Positions 35,298 through 44,156 of a stretch of DNA of 64,000 bases are shown one piece after another; position 1 is the stretch's first letter; each line of letters starts with the position of its first letter. The translations under genes and the position numbers were made by a program. This DNA is from Pseudohalioglobus sediminis (GTDB taxonomy: Bacteria > Pseudomonadota > Gammaproteobacteria > Pseudomonadales > Halieaceae), in the NCBI RefSeq assembly GCF_008370495.1, contig NZ_VTUX01000007.1:248001-312000 (forward strand). Reading direction: 5' to 3'. The notes under the pieces were generated by a model that saw only the letters and a program-made list of their open reading frames with translations, did no database searches and was not told the DNA's origin.

Positions 35298-36504
35298 GGT
35301 CTTCTTCTCCGTTGTTGATGTCGCCGGCATCGGCAACTTCAAAATGCACCAGCCCCAGCCCTGATGGCAACTGCCGGGGTGGTTCAGGTTTGAAACTCTC
35401 GTCCGTCAGGGTTTTGAGGAAATCCACCAGCCGGTCCAGTTCCTCATCGGTCAGGTTCGGTTCCCAGATGTGCCAGTGTATCTTCAATTCTTCGCCTTCG
35501 GGTACCGCGTGACCACGCCCACCCGTGTAGAACGCCACGGCCTCGCGCAACGTAGCAAAGCGACCCGAGTGCATATACGGCGCGGTCAACTCTATATTGC
35601 GCAGTGTCGGCACCTTGAACCCGCCGCGCTGGGTTGGTTCGTTCAGGGGCACTTCCGCACCGGGGTCAAAGGGCATGCCTACGGGCTCCGGCGTGCCGAG
35701 TACCGCGATCTGCTGATTGGTAAACAGCGGGGGTGTATGACATTCGGCACAGCGGGCGACAAAAGAACGGAAGATGTTCAATCCCTCTATCTCGGGCTCC
35801 GTCAGGGCATCGGCGTAGCCGTGTGCATACTGGTCGTAGCGACTGTTAAGCGAGATCAGGGTCACCTGGAACGCGGCTATGGCCGCGTAGACCTGGTCCA
35901 ACCTGATCTGCGCATCCGCGGCCACGAAATCTTCGGGGTAGGCCTGGGCAAACAGCTGGCGGTAGGCCGGTAGACCGTTCAGGGTCTCCAGCAACAATTG
36001 CGGGTCACTGCCCATTTCATGTTTGTCGAACAGGGGGCCCAGCATCTGCCCCTCAAGGGAGGTGGCGCGTCCGTCCCAGAAGAAACTATTGAGGAAAGCC
36101 ACATTCCATAGTGTCGGCGCCGAGCGCGGCAGCACCGAGCCGTTGATACCCACACTCCGACCGAGCCCGTCGGAAAAGCCTTTGTCAGGCGCGTGGCAGG
36201 TGGCACAGCTGACCGTGCCATCACGGGACAGCACCGGGTCGAAGAACAGGTAGCGGCCGAGATCGGTCTGTTGCGGTGTGAAGCCGTCCCGCCACTGTGG
36301 CAGACCGGTTTTCAGGCCACCGACCCCGGCGTCCTGCAAGGATGGGTACATCTGGTAAAGGCTGCGCAACTCACAGTGGCCGGCAGTCAGCTCAAACCCC
36401 GGCGGACAGTCGTCATTGAGCACAATCGGCTCACCCGCGGCACCGGCGCCAGCAGCAGCGCCAAGCAGCAGGGGGATAAATATGAGCTGCAGCAGGTGTT
36501 TCAC
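35290..36504 (-). CDS. Diheme cytochrome c peroxidase / MauG-family protein
   Basis: 404-residue periplasmic protein with a signal peptide. Two heme sites, CATCH near residue 99 and CAECH near residue 257, plus the family segments FDPVLSRDGTVSC, WDGRATSLEGQ and TAPYMHSGRF. The family either reduces H2O2 to water with electrons from small cytochromes (CcpA) or oxidises protein side chains (MauG). An extra N-terminal stretch with a Cys pair (CPPGFELTAGHC) and a Pro/acidic C-terminal tail are unusual. The GTG start lies 2 bases after the c4-type cytochrome stop. Confidence 0.9.
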   Translation of the reverse strand: MKHLLQLIFIPLLLGAAAGAGAAGEPIVLNDDCPPGFELTAGHCELRSLYQMYPSLQDAGVGGLKTGLPQWRDGFTPQQTDLGRYLFFDPVLSRDGTVSCATCHAPDKGFSDGLGRSVGINGSVLPRSAPTLWNVAFLNSFFWDGRATSLEGQMLGPLFDKHEMGSDPQLLLETLNGLPAYRQLFAQAYPEDFVAADAQIRLDQVYAAIAAFQVTLISLNSRYDQYAHGYADALTEPEIEGLNIFRSFVARCAECHTPPLFTNQQIAVLGTPEPVGMPFDPGAEVPLNEPTQRGGFKVPTLRNIELTAPYMHSGRFATLREAVAFYTGGRGHAVPEGEELKIHWHIWEPNLTDEELDRLVDFLKTLTDESFKPEPPRQLPSGLGLVHFEVADAGDINNGEEDHE

Positions 36505-36506
36505 GC

Positions 36507-37142
36507 TCAGTCCTGTGGCGCCAGGCTACGCAGGTAGGCAACCACATCTTTCACTGCCTGCTCGTCCGGCAACACTGCCGCCATGGCGCGCATCTGCCTG
36601 CCAGTCTTGTCCTCGGGATGAGAGCCGCGATGCCCGCCACGGAATGAAAGCAACTGCGCCTGCGTGTACCAGTCGTCAGCACCCACGAGTCGGGGCGAGT
36701 TCAGCGCCGGGTTACCCACCCCACCTGCACCGTGGCAAGCGCCACAGAACTGGTTGTAATAATCTGCACCCATTGCCACATCACCGGACACCGTCACCGG
36801 CGATGACGGGCTGTCCAGGCTGGCTATATATGCGGCCACGTCGGCGATGGCCTTGGCATCCGCCAGGGTGGCAGCCATCGGCGCCATCTGCTTGGAGATG
36901 GCAGTATCACCCTCTCCTCCGCGTATACCGTCGCGGAACTTCTGCAATTGTGCTGCTATATACACCGGTTCGAGGTGATTGAGGCGCGGCGCATTCAGGG
37001 CCTGGTTGCCCTGGGCACTGTCTCCGTGACAGGCAATGCAACTGGCATAGCTCGCCTTGCCAGCGTCCAGGTCGTCAGCGGCCACAGCGCCGGCAAACAC
37101 TGCCAGGGCGAGGGCAGCTACCATCTTTTCGAGTAAATTCAT
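36507..37142 (-). CDS. Diheme c4-type cytochrome
   Basis: 211 residues. A signal peptide ends near AVAA. Two homologous cytochrome c domains have CIACH and CGACH, each followed by an N-A-P/S-R-L segment and a Met ligand region (KQMAPMAATL; RQMRAMAAVL). This is the cytochrome c4 arrangement, a common electron donor to periplasmic peroxidases and terminal oxidases. GGAGA lies upstream of the ATG at 37142. First gene of the three-gene leftward operon and the likely electron partner of the peroxidase. Confidence 0.92.
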   Translation of the reverse strand: MNLLEKMVAALALAVFAGAVAADDLDAGKASYASCIACHGDSAQGNQALNAPRLNHLEPVYIAAQLQKFRDGIRGGEGDTAISKQMAPMAATLADAKAIADVAAYIASLDSPSSPVTVSGDVAMGADYYNQFCGACHGAGGVGNPALNSPRLVGADDWYTQAQLLSFRGGHRGSHPEDKTGRQMRAMAAVLPDEQAVKDVVAYLRSLAPQD

Positions 37143-37287
37143 TGCGGGTTCTCCACTTACAGGGGGCGGGCAACCAGAATGCGCTTGTATCCATCCTGAC
37201 CGCATATAATAATTCCGAACATGAAATGTAGCTGAAAATAACAACAAGCCCGACCTATTGCCACGGCGGAGGGGACAAGCGCCGTAC

Positions 37288-37304
37288 CCTGAGCTAGACT
37301 CAGG
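37288..37304. promoter_or_regulatory. Inverted repeat upstream of the zinc-ribbon gene
   Basis: CCTGAG-CTAGA-CTCAGG: perfect 6-base arms with a 5-base spacer, 57 bases before the zinc-ribbon start and 146 bases before the c4-type cytochrome start. Possible operator for either divergent gene. Confidence 0.25.
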
Positions 37305-37360
37305 CGAACCGCCACGGCATCGCGGGCCTCGATATCAACCAGAACAAACAGGGAAAGCAG

Positions 37361-37759
37361 ATGGAATACACCCCCGGCGAACACAGTATCAAGTGCCCCA
37401 AGTGCGGCCACGGAATGAAAGAAGTACAGTATGGCGGCGACGTGGTCATTGATCGCTGTACCCACTGCGAGGGCATCTGGTTCGATGCTGGTGAAGCCGA
37501 GCAGCTGAAAGGCAAGTGGATGGGCGACGCACTGGATATGGGCGACCCGGACGAAGGCAAAAAGTGGGATGCCGTCGAGGATATCGCCTGCCCGCGATGT
37601 GGCAAGGACATGCAAAAGCGCTCTGACCCAGATCAACCACATATCTGGTTCGAGGAGTGCGATGAGCACGGCATGTTCATGGATGCGGGGGAGTTTACCG
37701 ACTACAAACACGAGACCTGGGCAGACTGGTTCCGCAGCCTGATCAAGGGCTCTCGCTGA
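37361..37759 (+). CDS. Double TFIIB-type zinc-ribbon protein
   Basis: 132-residue cytoplasmic protein with two zinc ribbons. The first has CPKCGHGM and, 20 residues on, CTHCEGIWFDAGE. The second has CPRCGKDM paired with a variant ECDEHGMFMDAGEF, in which His replaces the last Cys. WFDAGE/MFMDAGE is the signature of the zf-TFIIB small-protein family, whose role is unknown. A clear terminator follows. It is divergent from the cytochrome operon. Confidence 0.85.
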   Translation: MEYTPGEHSIKCPKCGHGMKEVQYGGDVVIDRCTHCEGIWFDAGEAEQLKGKWMGDALDMGDPDEGKKWDAVEDIACPRCGKDMQKRSDPDQPHIWFEECDEHGMFMDAGEFTDYKHETWADWFRSLIKGSR

Positions 37760-37784
37760 GCCGACACGCCCACAGCAAAACCAT

Positions 37785-37811
37785 AAAAGGGCGACTCGGT
37801 CGCCCTTTTTT
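37785..37811 (+). terminator. Rho-independent terminator after the zinc-ribbon gene
   Basis: AAAAGGGCGAC-TCG-GTCGCCCTTTT: a perfect 11-base stem, 3-base loop, T-run to 37811. It separates the zinc-ribbon gene from the DAHP synthase promoter. Confidence 0.92.
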
Positions 37812-37821
37812 CTAATACACA

Positions 37822-37841
37822 ATGTAAGTCAGTACTTACAT
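37822..37841. promoter_or_regulatory. TyrR-like box upstream of DAHP synthase
   Basis: ATGTAAGT-CAGT-ACTTACAT is a perfect 8-base inverted repeat. It contains TGTAAG-N6-CTTACA, close to the TyrR/PhhR consensus TGTAAA-N6-TTTACA. It ends 16 bases before the ATG of the DAHP synthase gene, a position that fits repression by an aromatic amino acid-responsive TyrR protein. Confidence 0.65.
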
Positions 37842-37857
37842 CTAAAGACAGGTTTCC

Positions 37858-38916
37858 ATGAGCAACAACACCGATGACGTGCGCATTGGCAGCGCCAGGC
37901 CGCTGATCACTCCCTGGGTGCTGGCCGATGAACTACCCATTAGCGAACGTGCTGTCGCCACCGTGGACAGCGGCCGTCGCAGCATCGAACGCATTATGTC
38001 GGCGAAGGATCCCAGGCTGCTGGTGATCGCGGGGCCCTGCTCCGTGCATGACCCCGAGGCACTGCTCGAGTTTGCGCGCGGATTCCAGCTCGCCTGCGCC
38101 GAGCTGGACGATGCAATTTACCCTGTACTGCGCGTCTATTTCGAAAAACCGCGTACGGTTATGGGCTGGAAAGGCCTGATCAACGATCCGGACCTCGATG
38201 GCAGCTTCCATATCAACAGGGGCCTGCACCTGGCCCGGAAAGTGCTGCTGGATGTGGCCGAAATGGGATTGGCGTCAGCGAGTGAATTTCTGGACACCAC
38301 CTTCGGCCAGTATTACGCCGAGCTGGTGAGCTTTGGCGCCATCGGCGCACGCACCGTGGAAAGCCAGATCCACCGCGAACTCGCCTCCGGACTGTCCATG
38401 CCGGTAGGCTTCAAAAATGGTACCAATGGGGAAATCGGTGTGGCAATCGACGCCATCCGCTCCGCCAGCCACAGCCACTGGTTCCCGTCCCTGACCAAGG
38501 AGGGCACCCCGGCCATCCTGCAGTCCACGGGTAATGCCCACGGCTACCTGATTTTGCGCGGCGGTAGCCAGACCGGGCCCAATTACGGACCCGAGGCAGT
38601 GCAGGCGGCTGCGGTTGCCCTGGCCGATGCGCAGCTGACACCGTCACTGATCGTCGATTGCAGTCACGGCAACAGCGCCAAGGACCCGCGCAAACAGGCG
38701 CAGGTCGTGTCCAGCCTTTGCGAGCAGATGCAAACCGGACAACGCGCCATCCGCGGGGTGATGCTGGAGTCGCACCTGCTGGAGGGCAACCAGCCACTGG
38801 GTGACGGCACTGGCCTCGTGTACGGGCGCAGCGTGACCGACGCCTGCCTGTCGCTGGAGGACACCGTACCGCTGCTGCAACAGCTGGCAGCGGCAGTGCG
38901 CATGCAGAATCAGTAA
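37858..38916 (+). CDS. 3-deoxy-7-phosphoheptulonate (DAHP) synthase, class I
   Basis: Condenses phosphoenolpyruvate with erythrose 4-phosphate, the first step of aromatic amino acid synthesis. 352 residues, the AroF/AroG/AroH length. Motifs are VIAGPCSVHDP, YFEKPRTVMGWKGLINDP, RTVESQIHRE, GFKNGTNG and VDCSHGNSAKD. The metal ligands Cys (AGPCS), His (CSHGN) and Glu/Asp (MLESHL region) are present. The isozyme cannot be fixed, but the TyrR-like box upstream suggests a tyrosine- or phenylalanine-regulated form. Confidence 0.95.
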   Translation: MSNNTDDVRIGSARPLITPWVLADELPISERAVATVDSGRRSIERIMSAKDPRLLVIAGPCSVHDPEALLEFARGFQLACAELDDAIYPVLRVYFEKPRTVMGWKGLINDPDLDGSFHINRGLHLARKVLLDVAEMGLASASEFLDTTFGQYYAELVSFGAIGARTVESQIHRELASGLSMPVGFKNGTNGEIGVAIDAIRSASHSHWFPSLTKEGTPAILQSTGNAHGYLILRGGSQTGPNYGPEAVQAAAVALADAQLTPSLIVDCSHGNSAKDPRKQAQVVSSLCEQMQTGQRAIRGVMLESHLLEGNQPLGDGTGLVYGRSVTDACLSLEDTVPLLQQLAAAVRMQNQ

Positions 38917-39030
38917 CCTGTTAGCCTCGCTGCCGGGGAACCGCGATAAGCGTTATTTATTGCGTGGATAGTTCAGCCGCAGGGTCCGCGCCTGTTAGAC
39001 TACGGCCTTTGCTGACAGAGGAATCCGACC

Positions 39031-40389
39031 TTGTCCAACCTCGACTATGACCTCTTCGTTATCGGCGCCGGTTCCGGCGGCGTTCGCGCCGCGCGCATGG
39101 CCGCCGGATTCGGTGCCCGCGTGGCGGTTGCCGAGGACCGCTATATGGGTGGCACCTGCGTCAACGTGGGCTGCGTACCGAAAAAACTTTATGTTTACGC
39201 TTCGGAATATGGCAAGGGCTTCACGGACGCACGCGGTTTTGGCTGGGAGGCCAACCAGCCCGAGTTTAACTGGAGCACGCTCCGGGACAACAAAAAAACC
39301 GAGATATCGCGCCTGAACGCCATCTACCGCAATCTCCTGGGCGGCGTGGAAGCAGACCTCATTGACGGCCGGGCCAGGATCACCGGCCCGAACTCGGTCG
39401 CAGTAGGCGACACCGAATACAGCGCTGGCAAAATACTGATCGCCACCGGCGGCTGGCCGCACATACCCGAATTTCCAGGCAGGGAGCTGGCGGTCACCTC
39501 CAACGAGATCTTCGATCTTGAGACCTTCCCCAAGCGCCTGCTGATAGTCGGCGGCGGCTATATCGCGGTGGAATTCGCCGGCATTTTCAATGGCCTGGGC
39601 GCCCAGGTCACCCAGCTTTATCGAGGCCCGCTGTTCCTGCGCGGCTTCGACGAGGACATTCGCCATCACGCGGCCAGGGAAATCGCCAAGAGCGGCGTGG
39701 ACCTGCGCTTCGACACCAACGTCACGTCGATCGAGCGCGGCAGCGAAGGCTTGCAGGTGACCCTGACCGATGGCAGCGTGATCGAAACGGACACCGTGCT
39801 CTACGCAACCGGTCGTAAACCCAATCTCGCCGGACTGGGACTGGAAAACGTGGATGTTGCCCTCAACCCGGACGGCACCATCGCCGTGGACAAGCAGTTC
39901 CGCACCAACGAGGCCACTATTTACGCACTGGGCGACGTGACCGGAGGCATGGAGCTCACACCGGTGGCGCTGGCCGAGGGCATGGCCTTTGCGCGTCGCG
40001 AATTCGGTAATATGGACGCCGCGCCGGAATATGACTTCATTCCCACCGCGGTGTTCTCCCAGCCCAACATAGGCACAGTCGGTTTCACCGAGGAGCAGGC
40101 CAGGGAGGCTTTTGGCGATATCGCCCTGTACAAGTCCGAATTTCGACCCATGAAGCACACCATCTCCGGACGCGATGAGCGCAGCTTCATGAAGCTGATT
40201 GTGGACACGGCGACAGATCGTGTCATCGGCGTGCACATGCTGGGCCCAGACGCCGGGGAGATCATGCAGGGCATTGCCATTGCCATGAAAGCCGGCGCCA
40301 CCAAGGCCGTGTTCGACAATACCATCGGCATCCACCCTACTGCAGCCGAGGAGTTCGTCACCATGCGGGAACCCTGGGTCCCCGACTGA
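39031..40389 (+). CDS. gorA: Glutathione-disulfide reductase
   Basis: FAD- and NADPH-dependent disulfide reductase, 452 residues. GAGSGG binds [16 protein letters not shown] holds the redox pair Cys43/Cys48, [11 protein letters not shown] binds NADPH, and the C-terminus has the catalytic His-Glu of HPTAAEE. Tight agreement with bacterial GorA. The start appears to be TTG at 39031 with AGAGGA 8 bases upstream; no ATG gives a complete FAD domain. It is followed by the ABC transporter genes after 22 bases. Confidence 0.93.
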   Translation: MSNLDYDLFVIGAGSGGVRAARMAAGFGARVAVAEDRYMGGTCVNVGCVPKKLYVYASEYGKGFTDARGFGWEANQPEFNWSTLRDNKKTEISRLNAIYRNLLGGVEADLIDGRARITGPNSVAVGDTEYSAGKILIATGGWPHIPEFPGRELAVTSNEIFDLETFPKRLLIVGGGYIAVEFAGIFNGLGAQVTQLYRGPLFLRGFDEDIRHHAAREIAKSGVDLRFDTNVTSIERGSEGLQVTLTDGSVIETDTVLYATGRKPNLAGLGLENVDVALNPDGTIAVDKQFRTNEATIYALGDVTGGMELTPVALAEGMAFARREFGNMDAAPEYDFIPTAVFSQPNIGTVGFTEEQAREAFGDIALYKSEFRPMKHTISGRDERSFMKLIVDTATDRVIGVHMLGPDAGEIMQGIAIAMKAGATKAVFDNTIGIHPTAAEEFVTMREPWVPD

Positions 40390-40411
40390 AGCCGGACAAC
40401 AACGGGCAACC

Positions 40412-41344
40412 ATGATTGAAGCGAGCCACCTGAGCAGGCAGTTCGGCCGCAAAACGGCCGTCTCCAACGTTTCGTTCAACATCGAAGCCGGCGAGGTAGT
40501 GGGCCTGCTCGGGCCAAACGGGGCCGGCAAGACCACCATCATGCGCATGCTCAGCGGCTACCTGGAACCCACCACCGGTGCGGTGACGGTCAACGGCGAA
40601 AACCTCGGCCAGAACGCCTACTCCATACAACGGCAACTGGGTTACCTGCCGGAGAACCTGCCGGTGTACCCCGATATGCTGGTAGCCGACTACCTGGATT
40701 ACGCAGCCACGATCAAGGGCATCGAGCGCGGTGACCGCTCCAGGGCAGTGCGCGAAGCGCTGCTTGCCACGGCCATGATGGATCGCGCCCTCGAGCGCAT
40801 AGCCACACTGTCGCGCGGCCAGAAGCAGCGTGTTGGTGTCGCCCAGGCCATACTGGGCAGGCCCCGCTTTCTGATCCTGGATGAACCCACCAACGGACTC
40901 GATCCACACCAGACCGAGCAAATGCGGGATCTTGTCCAGCAGCTGTCGCGCCGGGCCACGGTCATCGTGTCCACGCATATCATGCAGGAAGTGGAGGCGA
41001 TGTGTGACCGCGTGCTGATGCTGCGCGACGGCCAGCTCGCCCTGGATCGCGCCCTGGGCGACCTCCACCGCAGTAATACCCTGGTGCTGCGCACCGACGA
41101 TGACACACCCGCGTTGCAGGCGCTGCTCGAGAAAGTACCGCAAGTAGAGCGCGTTGAAACCGGCGCTGCGCAGCCGGGATGCCGCGAATACCTGTTGCAC
41201 CTGCGGGAGGGCTGCAACACCGATCTCGCCGCCAGCAATATCTCTCACTGCGTACTGGGCGCGAATGCCCGGCTGTTCCAACTGGAATGCAGGGTCAGGT
41301 CGCTGCAGGAAGTGTTTGCGGAAGTCATGCTAGATGACGAATAG
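40412..41344 (+). CDS. ABC transporter ATP-binding protein (GldA-like)
   Basis: 310-residue ATPase. Walker A GPNGAGKT, Q-loop region LGYLPENLPVY, signature LSRGQKQR, Walker B FLILDEPTNGLDP, and switch His in VSTHIMQEVE. The C-terminal 80 residues extend the ATPase as in gliding-motility GldA and copper-type (NosF) ABC-2 exporters. It overlaps the next gene by 11 bases, so the ATPase, permease/GldG fusion and DUF4340 protein form one complex-encoding unit. Confidence 0.92.
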   Translation: MIEASHLSRQFGRKTAVSNVSFNIEAGEVVGLLGPNGAGKTTIMRMLSGYLEPTTGAVTVNGENLGQNAYSIQRQLGYLPENLPVYPDMLVADYLDYAATIKGIERGDRSRAVREALLATAMMDRALERIATLSRGQKQRVGVAQAILGRPRFLILDEPTNGLDPHQTEQMRDLVQQLSRRATVIVSTHIMQEVEAMCDRVLMLRDGQLALDRALGDLHRSNTLVLRTDDDTPALQALLEKVPQVERVETGAAQPGCREYLLHLREGCNTDLAASNISHCVLGANARLFQLECRVRSLQEVFAEVMLDDE

Positions 41345-44156
41345 CGGCGTGATCCGGCGCGTAGCCGGCAAGGAACTGGCCCTGTTTTTTGCCTCACCCG
41401 TGGCATGGCTGTTTCTTGCCGGGTTCGCCGCGGCGAGTTTGTTCATCGTGTTCTGGGCGGAATCGTTCTTCGCCCGCAATATCGCCGACACGCGTCCGCT
41501 GTTCGAGTGGATGCCGCTACTGCTGGTCTTCCTGTGCAGCGCACTCACCATGCGCATGTGGAGCGAGGAGCGGCGCAGCGGCACGCTGGAACATGTGCTG
41601 GTGCAGCCCACGCCACTGTGGCACTTCGTCATGGGAAAGTTTTTCGCCTGTGTGCTGTTGCTGTTGCTGGCACTGGCGGCCACCCTGCCGCTGCCTGTCA
41701 CCGTGGCCCTGATTGCCGATCTCGACTGGGGTCCGGTATGGGCCGGTTACCTCGCGACCATGCTACTGGGAGCGGCCTACCTGGCCCTGGGGCTGTTCGT
41801 ATCTGCACGCACGGACAATCCCGTTGTCAGTCTCCTCGGCAGCGTCGCGCTTTGCGGGCTGCTTTATCTCCTGGGCAGCGACCTGCTCACCGGCTTTTTC
41901 GACACTGAACAGGCAGAGACACTGCGGCTGCTGGGCAGCGGCTCACGTTTCGAGAGTATTACCCGCGGCGTGATCGACCTGGTGGACCTGTTCTACTACC
42001 TGACGCTGATCGCCGTGTTTCTCACGCTCAACGTGTACACGCTGGAAAAGATCGGCTGGGCGCGCGTAGCCAACACGCCGCGACAGCGCCACTGGCGCGC
42101 TGGCGTCACCTTGCTGCTGGCGAACCTGTTACTGGCCAACGCACTGGCAGAGCACTGGAGCCTGCCGCGTTGGGACGTGACCGAGGGACGGCTTTACTCC
42201 ATTTCCAGTCCCAGCCGCGAACTGCTCTCGAACCTGCAGGAACCGCTGCTCATTCGCGGGTATTTCAGTGCGCGCAACCATCCGCTGCTGGCTCCGCTGG
42301 AACCGCAATTGAAGGACCTGCTGCTGGAATACGCCGAGGCGGCTGAGGGCAAGGTGCGGGTTGAGTTCATCGATCCGCTGGAACACCCGGAACTGGAACA
42401 GGAAGCCAACCAGCGCTACAACATCCGCCCCTCCCCGTTCCAGTTGGCAGACCGCCACCAGACGGCCCTGGTCAACGCCTATTTCAACCTGTTGATCGAG
42501 TATGGCGACGAATACAGGGTACTGTCCTTCAACGACCTGATCGAAGTGCGCACCTCAACCAACGGCCAGCCGGAGGTGTTGCTCCGCAACCCGGAATTTG
42601 AAGTGACCCGCTCCATCCGCGACGTGCTGTATGCCTATCGCGCCGGCGGTGACCTGTTTGCCGGCCTCGAGCGACCTGTGGAATTTATCGCTTATGTGTC
42701 AGACGCAGCGCTGCTGCCCGATGCCCTGCTCGCCTACCGTGATTCCGTGGTTGCACAGTTGCAACGGGCGGTGGATGCATCCGATGGCATGTTCAGTTTC
42801 CGCTTCCTCGATCCACAGGCCGATGACGGCGAGCTCGCTCGCAGGATTCAGCAGGATTGGGGCTTTACGCCCATGACCCACGCCCTCGACTCCGAACGCG
42901 ACTTCTACTTTTACATGACACTGGCAGACGCGCACCAGGTCGTGCAGCTGCCAACCGCCGACTTTGACCCGGGACAATTTCGCAAGGCCCTCGACGCGGG
43001 GCTGCGCCGCTTTGCCCGCGACTTTACCCGCACCGTGGCTTTATCTGCACCGCAGCCCAGTGCGCAGATGGCCCAGTACAATCTTGGCGGGCCGGGGTTC
43101 GCCAACCTGGAGAACGCCATTGCACGTGACTACCTGATCGCCAGGGAAAACCTCGCGGACGGCAGCGTCAGTCCGGAGGCCGACATTCTCGCCGTGGTGG
43201 CGCCGAGAGATCTGGGTGAAGCGGCAATCTTTGCCATCGACCAGTTCCTGATGCGGGGCGGCACGGTGATACTGGCCACCTCGCCCTTCTCGGTAGAGCC
43301 AGAAAAGGATGCGCTGGCGCTGCGCGACTGGCCAAGGGGCAAACTCCGGGACTGGTTGCGCCACCACGGCATCGAGATGGCAAACCAACTGGTGCTGGAC
43401 AAGCGCCACGCCCGCTTCCCGGCACCGGTTCAGCGCGACAGCGGCGACCACCAGTTCCGGGATGTGCGCATTGTCGATTATCCGTATTTTCTCGATATAC
43501 GCGGCAGCGGACTGTCCGCTCACCCCCTGCTCGGCAGCCTGCCACAAGTGACCATGGCCTGGGCCTCGCCCCTGCAACTTGAACGCAGGGCCGGCATCCG
43601 CATCAACCCCCTATTGTGGAGCAGCGAGGAAGCCTGGCTGAGCGAGGACGACGCCATCACCCCGCGGCAGGACGAAACCTGGTCAGCGCCCGACCAGACC
43701 ACACGCCATCTGCTCGGCGCCATGCTCAATGGCCGTTTCGAGTCGTATTTCCAGTCCCCACCTGCACTGCCGGAAACCACGGGCGAGGGGGACGGCATCG
43801 GCACCCTGCTGAAGCGCGCGCCGGGTTCAGCGCGAATCATTGTCTTCGCCTCCAACGATTTCCTCAGCGACCGGGTACTCGGCGCACAGGTTCGCGCCAC
43901 CGGAACGCAGTACCTCGGGCCCATCGAGCTATTCAGCAACACGCTTGACTGGTCACTGCAGGATGAACAGTTGCTGCAGATACGCTCTCGCGGGAACTTC
44001 AATCGCACACTGCCGCCGATGGAACCACAGCAGCGACTGTCGCTGGAGCTGTTCAACTATGGCGCGGCGCTGGCCTGGCTTGTGTTACTGGCACTGGCGA
44101 GCTGGGTACTGGGTCGACGACGGCGCGCACGCTACAGGCGGGAGCTGGGCCTGTGA
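41334..44156 (+). CDS. ABC-2 permease fused to GldG-like auxiliary domain
   Basis: 940 residues. The first 240 or so are an ABC-2 permease with six hydrophobic segments (GldF-like), beginning RVAGKELALFFASP. Another membrane helix near 255-270 leads into a long periplasmic GldG-like domain (about residues 285-740; for example WDVTEGRLYSIS and LLRNPEFEVTRSI). One C-terminal helix ends in RRRRARYRRELGL. GldF and GldG are separate in gliding Bacteroidetes; here they are fused. Substrate unknown. Co-transcribed with the ATPase and DUF4340 genes. Confidence 0.88.
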   Translation: MTNSGVIRRVAGKELALFFASPVAWLFLAGFAAASLFIVFWAESFFARNIADTRPLFEWMPLLLVFLCSALTMRMWSEERRSGTLEHVLVQPTPLWHFVMGKFFACVLLLLLALAATLPLPVTVALIADLDWGPVWAGYLATMLLGAAYLALGLFVSARTDNPVVSLLGSVALCGLLYLLGSDLLTGFFDTEQAETLRLLGSGSRFESITRGVIDLVDLFYYLTLIAVFLTLNVYTLEKIGWARVANTPRQRHWRAGVTLLLANLLLANALAEHWSLPRWDVTEGRLYSISSPSRELLSNLQEPLLIRGYFSARNHPLLAPLEPQLKDLLLEYAEAAEGKVRVEFIDPLEHPELEQEANQRYNIRPSPFQLADRHQTALVNAYFNLLIEYGDEYRVLSFNDLIEVRTSTNGQPEVLLRNPEFEVTRSIRDVLYAYRAGGDLFAGLERPVEFIAYVSDAALLPDALLAYRDSVVAQLQRAVDASDGMFSFRFLDPQADDGELARRIQQDWGFTPMTHALDSERDFYFYMTLADAHQVVQLPTADFDPGQFRKALDAGLRRFARDFTRTVALSAPQPSAQMAQYNLGGPGFANLENAIARDYLIARENLADGSVSPEADILAVVAPRDLGEAAIFAIDQFLMRGGTVILATSPFSVEPEKDALALRDWPRGKLRDWLRHHGIEMANQLVLDKRHARFPAPVQRDSGDHQFRDVRIVDYPYFLDIRGSGLSAHPLLGSLPQVTMAWASPLQLERRAGIRINPLLWSSEEAWLSEDDAITPRQDETWSAPDQTTRHLLGAMLNGRFESYFQSPPALPETTGEGDGIGTLLKRAPGSARIIVFASNDFLSDRVLGAQVRATGTQYLGPIELFSNTLDWSLQDEQLLQIRSRGNFNRTLPPMEPQQRLSLELFNYGAALAWLVLLALASWVLGRRRRARYRRELGL

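Noticed and set aside
37185-37210. TTGTAT and TATAAT as a promoter in front of the zinc-ribbon gene
   Set aside because: The spacer is only 14 bases, too short for a normal sigma-70 promoter.
38995-40548. 517-codon antisense open frame opposite gorA
   Set aside because: Shadow of glutathione reductase; Gly/His/Val-rich composition typical of antisense frames.
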